Part shown: positions 60,138 to 64,000 of the stretch, piece after piece
Position numbering within the stretch: position 1 is the stretch's first letter
Layout of the letters: each line of letters begins with the position of its first letter
Source: Halomonas alkalicola
GTDB taxonomy: Bacteria; Pseudomonadota; Gammaproteobacteria; Pseudomonadales; Halomonadaceae
Length of the DNA stretch: 64,000 bases
Direction: 5' to 3'
Assembly: GCF_030704205.1 (NCBI RefSeq)
Contig: NZ_CP131913.1
Location: 1,364,001-1,428,000 of the forward strand
The notes under the pieces: generated by a model
Seen by the model: the letters and a program-made list of their open reading frames with translations, nothing else
The model's database searches: none
What the model was told of the DNA's origin: nothing
Made by a program: the position numbers and the translations under genes

Positions 60138-61688
60138 TCAGGCGCGGGCGGCCTCGTCCGGCAGCGGCCATTGATAGCGCCGCACCACCTCGTCTTCCTC
60201 CATCGACTCCAGCGTGACCGGAAAGCCCCACAGCTGGTGCAGGTGGCGGATCACCGGATAGACGCTGCGCGCCAGGGGGCGACGGCTGTCCTGGACGTGA
60301 CGCAGGGTCAGCGAACGGTCGCCGCGGATGTTCGCCGAGTAGACCTGGATATTGGGCTCGCGCAGCGACAGGGCGTACTGGGTGGCCAGCGCCTCGCGGA
60401 CTCGACGGTAGCCGCGCTCGTCATGGATGGCGCTGACCTCGAGCATCTCCTCCTGGTCGTCGTCCACCACCATGAACAGCTTGAGGTCGCGGATCACCTT
60501 GGGCGACAGGAACTGCTGGATGAAGGATTCATCCTTGAAGTTCTTCATGGCGAACTCCAGGGTCTCCCGCCAGTCGCTGCCGGCGATATCCGGAAACCAC
60601 TGGCGATCCTCCTCCGTCGGGGCTTCGCACAGGCGCCTGAGGTCGCTGAAGATGGCGAAACCCAGCGCATAGGGATTGATCCCGCTGTACCAGGGGCTGT
60701 CGAAGGCGGGCTGATGCACCACCGCCGTATGGGACTGCAGGAACTCCAGCATCAGCCCCTCGTCGACCAGCCCCTCCTCATAGAGGCGGTTCATCAGGGT
60801 GTAGTGCCAGAAGGTCGCCCAGCCCTCGTTCATCACCTGGGTCTGGCGCTGGGGGTAGAAGTACTGGGCCAGCTTGCGCACGATGCGCACCACCTCGCGC
60901 TGCCAGGGCGCCAGCAGCGGCGCATTCTTCTCGATGAAGTAGAGCAGGTTCTCCTGGGGCTCGGCGGGGTAGCGCCCGCCCGCGTGCAGCCCCAGCGGGT
61001 CCTCCTCGTCGTGATCGCCGGCCAGCACACCCGCGGGCGCCCGCCCGGGGATGGTGCTCCACAAGGTGTTGACCTGGGACTGCAGGTACGCCTCGCGCTC
61101 CTTCTGGCGGCGCGACTCCTCGGCGGCGGAGATCGGCGAGGGGCGCTTGTAGCGGTCGACGCCGTAGTTCTGCAGGGCGTGACAGGCATCCAGCAGCTGC
61201 TCCACCGCGGCCACGCCGTGGCGCTCCTCGCACTCGGCCACGTACTGCCGCGCGAACATCAGGTAGTCGATGATCGAGCTGGCATCGGTCCAGGTGCGAA
61301 ACAGGTAGTTGCCCTTGAAGAAGGAGTTGTGACCGTAGCAGGCGTGGGCCATCACCAGCACCTGCATCATCAGGGTGTTCTCCTCCATCAGGTAGGCGAT
61401 GCAGGGGTCGGAGTTGATCACCAGCTCGTAGGCCAGGCCCATCTGGCCACGCCGATAGGCCTGCTCCACCGCCAGGAACTGCTTGCCGAAGGACCAGTGG
61501 TGGTAGCCCACCGGCATGCCGACGCTGGCATAGGCATCCATCATCTGCTCGGTGGTGATCACCTCGATCTGGTTGGGATAGGTGTCGAGGCGATACTCAT
61601 CGGCCAGCCGGGCGATCTCGCGCTCGAATTCGGTCAGGGTCTCGAAGTTCCAGTCGGAGCCGGTGGCAATGGGCTTGCGTCGTGTCAT
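60138..61688 (-). CDS. SpoVR-family protein (YcgB-like)
   Basis: A 516-residue soluble protein. Family landmarks are YPNQIEVITTEQMMDAYASVGMPVGYHHWSFGKQF near residue 40, AYELVINSDPCIAYLMEENTLMMQVLVMAHACYGHN near 85, and NEGWATFWHYTLMNRLYEEG near 295. Length matches E. coli YcgB (510). Biochemical function is unknown; the gene co-occurs with yeaH and prkA in stress responses. Third in the prkA-yeaH-spoVR run, 27 bases after yeaH. Confidence 0.93.
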   Translation of the reverse strand: MTRRKPIATGSDWNFETLTEFEREIARLADEYRLDTYPNQIEVITTEQMMDAYASVGMPVGYHHWSFGKQFLAVEQAYRRGQMGLAYELVINSDPCIAYLMEENTLMMQVLVMAHACYGHNSFFKGNYLFRTWTDASSIIDYLMFARQYVAECEERHGVAAVEQLLDACHALQNYGVDRYKRPSPISAAEESRRQKEREAYLQSQVNTLWSTIPGRAPAGVLAGDHDEEDPLGLHAGGRYPAEPQENLLYFIEKNAPLLAPWQREVVRIVRKLAQYFYPQRQTQVMNEGWATFWHYTLMNRLYEEGLVDEGLMLEFLQSHTAVVHQPAFDSPWYSGINPYALGFAIFSDLRRLCEAPTEEDRQWFPDIAGSDWRETLEFAMKNFKDESFIQQFLSPKVIRDLKLFMVVDDDQEEMLEVSAIHDERGYRRVREALATQYALSLREPNIQVYSANIRGDRSLTLRHVQDSRRPLARSVYPVIRHLHQLWGFPVTLESMEEDEVVRRYQWPLPDEAARA

Positions 61689-61715
61689 GGTCCCTCCTCG
61701 GCGCCGCGTCGGCGC

Positions 61716-62999
61716 TCAGCCGCCAGCGGCGCGCCGCTTGAACAGCTCGCGAAACACCGGATAGATGTCCCCGGCCTCGACGATCTGGCGCATGGCGAAG
61801 CGCGACGGAAACTCGGCGGCCACCGTCTCGTATTCCTCCCATAGCGCCTGGTGGGCATGGGGGGTGATCTCCACGTAGGTGTAGTACTGCAGACGCGGCA
61901 TCAGGCGCTTCAGCAGCAGGTCGCGGCAGGCGACGGAGTCGTCGTCCCAGTTGTCACCGTCCGAGGCCTGGGCCACGTAGAGGTTCCACTGGCGGGGGGG
62001 ATAGCGCTTGGCGATGATCTCGTCGACCAGGGTCAGGGCGCTGGAGACGATGGTGCCGCCGGTTTCCCGGGAGTAGAAGAACTCCTCCTCGTCCACCTCC
62101 TTGGCCGCCGTATGATGACGCACGAAGACCAGTTCGACCTTCTCGTAGCTGCGCTCCAGGAACAGGTAGAGCAGCAGGAAGAAGCGCTTGGCGATGTCCT
62201 TGTGGGCCTGGGTCATGGAGCCCGAGACGTCCATGATGCAGAACATCACCGCCTTGCTGGAGGGCATCGGCTGGTTGACCAGGTTGTTGTAGCGCAGGTC
62301 GAAGGTATCGATGAAGGGCACCGCCTCGAGGCGCTTCTCCAGGCGCTCGATCTCCACCTTGAGCTCGGCAATGCGCGCCGGGTTGCGCAGCACCGGGTCC
62401 TTGCTCTCCTCGACCTCCAGGGCCTCGCGCGCCTCGCGCAGGGCGCGGCGGATGGGCGCCCGCATGGCAATGCGTCGCGCCTGGGCCTCGCGCATGGAGC
62501 GCACGATATTGATCCGTGCCGGCACCCCCTCCTTCGACACCCCCGCCCGCACCGGCCTCACCTCGTCGAGGTCCACCAGCGCCTTGCGCTCCAGGTGGGG
62601 CAGCTCGAGGCCGTCGAAGACGAAGTCGAGGAACTCCTCGCGGGAGAGGGTGAAGGCGAACTCGTCCATGCCCTCGCCCTGGTCGGAGGCGCTGCCCTCC
62701 CCGCCCCCGCCACCCCCCCCGCCGCCGGGGCGACGCAGGCGGTCGCCCTCGACGAATTCGCGGTTGCCGGGCGCCACGATACTGCGCCTGCCCCCCGGGC
62801 CATGCTGGAACACCGGCTCGGAGATATCCCGGCTCGGGATCGACACCTTCTCGCCGCGCTCCATATCGGTGATGGAGCGGCGGTTCACCGCCTCCTCCAC
62901 GGAGCGCTTGATATGGGTGCGATAGCGGTCGAGGAAGCGCTGCCGGTTGACCGCGCTCTTGTGCTTGGCATTGGCCCGTCGATCGATGAAATAGGTCAT
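61716..62999 (-). CDS. yeaH: YeaH/YhbH-family protein (DUF444), VWA-like
   Basis: A 427-residue protein. The N terminus [27 protein letters not shown] is typical of DUF444. It has a central glycine-rich linker (about residues 90-100, [12 protein letters not shown]) and a von Willebrand A-like domain, where [24 protein letters not shown] carries the metal-ion-dependent adhesion motif DVSGS near residue 247. It works with the PrkA kinase and SpoVR in many Gram-negative bacteria; the exact function is unsettled. It follows prkA by 16 bases. Confidence 0.93.
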   Translation of the reverse strand: MTYFIDRRANAKHKSAVNRQRFLDRYRTHIKRSVEEAVNRRSITDMERGEKVSIPSRDISEPVFQHGPGGRRSIVAPGNREFVEGDRLRRPGGGGGGGGGEGSASDQGEGMDEFAFTLSREEFLDFVFDGLELPHLERKALVDLDEVRPVRAGVSKEGVPARINIVRSMREAQARRIAMRAPIRRALREAREALEVEESKDPVLRNPARIAELKVEIERLEKRLEAVPFIDTFDLRYNNLVNQPMPSSKAVMFCIMDVSGSMTQAHKDIAKRFFLLLYLFLERSYEKVELVFVRHHTAAKEVDEEEFFYSRETGGTIVSSALTLVDEIIAKRYPPRQWNLYVAQASDGDNWDDDSVACRDLLLKRLMPRLQYYTYVEITPHAHQALWEEYETVAAEFPSRFAMRQIVEAGDIYPVFRELFKRRAAGG

Positions 63000-63015
63000 G
63001 GAAGACCTCCTCGGC

Positions 63016-64000
63016 CTACTGCGACTTGCGCACCCGCAGGTACCACTCGGAGAGCAGGCGCACCTGCTTCTCGGTGTAGCCCCGATCCACCATCCTGGCC
63101 ACGAAGTCCTCGTGCTTCTTCTGGTCCGCCTGGGAGGCCTTGGCGTTGAAGGAGATCACCGGCAGCAGCTCCTCGGTGTTGGCGAACATCTTCTGCTCGA
63201 TCACCCCGCGCAGCTTCTCGTAGGACTGCCAGCTCGGGTTCATGCCGTTGTTCTGGGCCCGGGCCCGCAGCACGAAGTTGACCACCTCGTGGCGGAAGTC
63301 CTTGGGATTGGAGATGCCGGCCGGCTTCTCGATCTTCTCCAGCTCCTCGTTGAGGGACTGGCGATTGAACAGCTCGCCGGTCTCCGGGTCGCGGTACTCC
63401 TGGTCCTGGATCCAGAAGTCGGCGTAGGTGACGTAGCGGTCGAAGATGTTCTGACCGTACTCGGAGTAGGACTCCAGGTAGGCCGTCTGGATCTCCTTGC
63501 CGATGAAGTCGACGTAGCGCGGCGCCAGGTACTCCTTGATGTAGCGCAGGTAGCGCTCGAAGGTCTCGCGGGGCAGCTGCTCCTGCTCCAGGCGCTTCTC
63601 CAGCACGTAGAGCAGGTGCACCGGGTTGGCCGCCACCTCGTGGCTGTCGAAGTTGAACACCTTGGAGGGGATCTTGAACGCGAAGCGGGTGGAGAGCCCG
63701 TCCATGCCCTCGTCGACCCCGGCGGTGTCGCGATACTCCTGGATCGACTTGGCCTTGGGGTCGGTGTCCTTGAGGTTCTCGCCATCATAGACGCGCATCT
63801 TCGAGTAGACGCTGGAGTTCTCCGGCTCCTTGAGCCGCGAGAGCACCGTGAACTGGGCCAGCATGCGCAGGGTATCCGGGGCGCAGGGCGCCTGGCTGAG
63901 CGAGGAGTGCTCGAGCAGCTTCTGGTAGATCTTGACCTCCTCGGAGGCGCGCAGGCAGTAGGGCACCTTGACGATATAGACGCGGTCGAGGAAGGCCTCG
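63016..64000 (-). CDS. prkA: PrkA-family serine protein kinase (YeaG), C-terminal part
   Basis: The visible part is the C-terminal 327 residues; the frame stays open to the window edge ([22 protein letters not shown]). Landmarks are [32 protein letters not shown] near the middle of the visible part and [34 protein letters not shown], matching the PrkA C-terminal domain. The AAA-like kinase core must lie outside the window; full-length members are about 640 residues. E. coli YeaG acts in nitrogen-starvation and stress responses with YeaH. It is upstream of yeaH and spoVR in a probable operon. Confidence 0.94.
   Translation of the reverse strand, partial: EAFLDRVYIVKVPYCLRASEEVKIYQKLLEHSSLSQAPCAPDTLRMLAQFTVLSRLKEPENSSVYSKMRVYDGENLKDTDPKAKSIQEYRDTAGVDEGMDGLSTRFAFKIPSKVFNFDSHEVAANPVHLLYVLEKRLEQEQLPRETFERYLRYIKEYLAPRYVDFIGKEIQTAYLESYSEYGQNIFDRYVTYADFWIQDQEYRDPETGELFNRQSLNEELEKIEKPAGISNPKDFRHEVVNFVLRARAQNNGMNPSWQSYEKLRGVIEQKMFANTEELLPVISFNAKASQADQKKHEDFVARMVDRGYTEKQVRLLSEWYLRVRKSQ

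Overview
The window is GC-rich, densely packed chromosomal DNA from a gammaproteobacterium, most likely a halophilic Halomonadaceae (Halomonas-like) species. The evidence is the gene set: two complete Mrp-type multisubunit Na+/H+ antiporters, a Tat-exported high-potential iron-sulfur protein, a PhaR-type polyhydroxyalkanoate regulator, an AmgK-MurU recycling pair, and gammaproteobacterial operon orders such as rpsU-dnaG-rpoD, lptD-surA-pdxA-rsmA-apaG-apaH and rpsF-rpsR-rplI-dnaB. The taxon is inferred from gene content and order, not from a database search.

Layout. 0-2.2 kb: end of a membrane protein gene and an AbgT-family transporter. 2.2-6.5 kb: macromolecular synthesis operon rpsU-dnaG-rpoD on the minus strand; dnaG carries a one-base frame break. 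6.7-9.7 kb: tsaD, a structured non-coding element, plsY, folB, folK. 9.7-17.5 kb: minus-strand run lptD-surA-pdxA-rsmA-apaG-apaH-glpE-cca, with a SurA that lacks both parvulin domains. 17.7-21.7 kb: amgK-murU, an IS1182-like insertion whose left end abuts the murU stop codon, and osmC between two inverted copies of a roughly 113 bp repeat. 21.7-28.9 kb: coq7, hinT, prkB, a thioesterase gene, purD, phaR, rsmE, an aspartic-protease-like gene and a lytic transglycosylase gene. 29-32.5 kb: four overlapping genes encoding DUF2256, a DASH-type cryptochrome/photolyase, a second photolyase and DUF3429. 32.6-44.8 kb: two Mrp antiporter operons, back to back and divergent. 44.8-47.2 kb: hemH, a DCC-family gene and two small genes, one frameshifted. 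47.3-57 kb: rnr-rlmB, then rpsF-rpsR-DUF2232-rplI-dnaB, with dnaB interrupted by two inteins. 57.2-57.6 kb: three tandem tRNA-Leu genes. 57.7-64 kb: an endonuclease gene, a stand-alone Lrp/AsnC ligand-binding domain, ogt, the HiPIP gene, and the spoVR-yeaH-prkA stress operon, which runs off the end.

How the genes work together. Much of the window is core information processing (primase, helicase, sigma-70, ribosomal proteins, RNA modification, tRNA maturation) and envelope assembly (LptD, SurA, PlsY, MltB-like enzyme, MurNAc recycling). On top of this sit halophile and stress functions: two Mrp complexes, photorepair and the PrkA/YeaH/SpoVR module. Genome-flux signals are one IS, two inteins, dispersed repeats and a structured intergenic element. 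No CRISPR array, prophage, rRNA operon or obvious defence island was seen.
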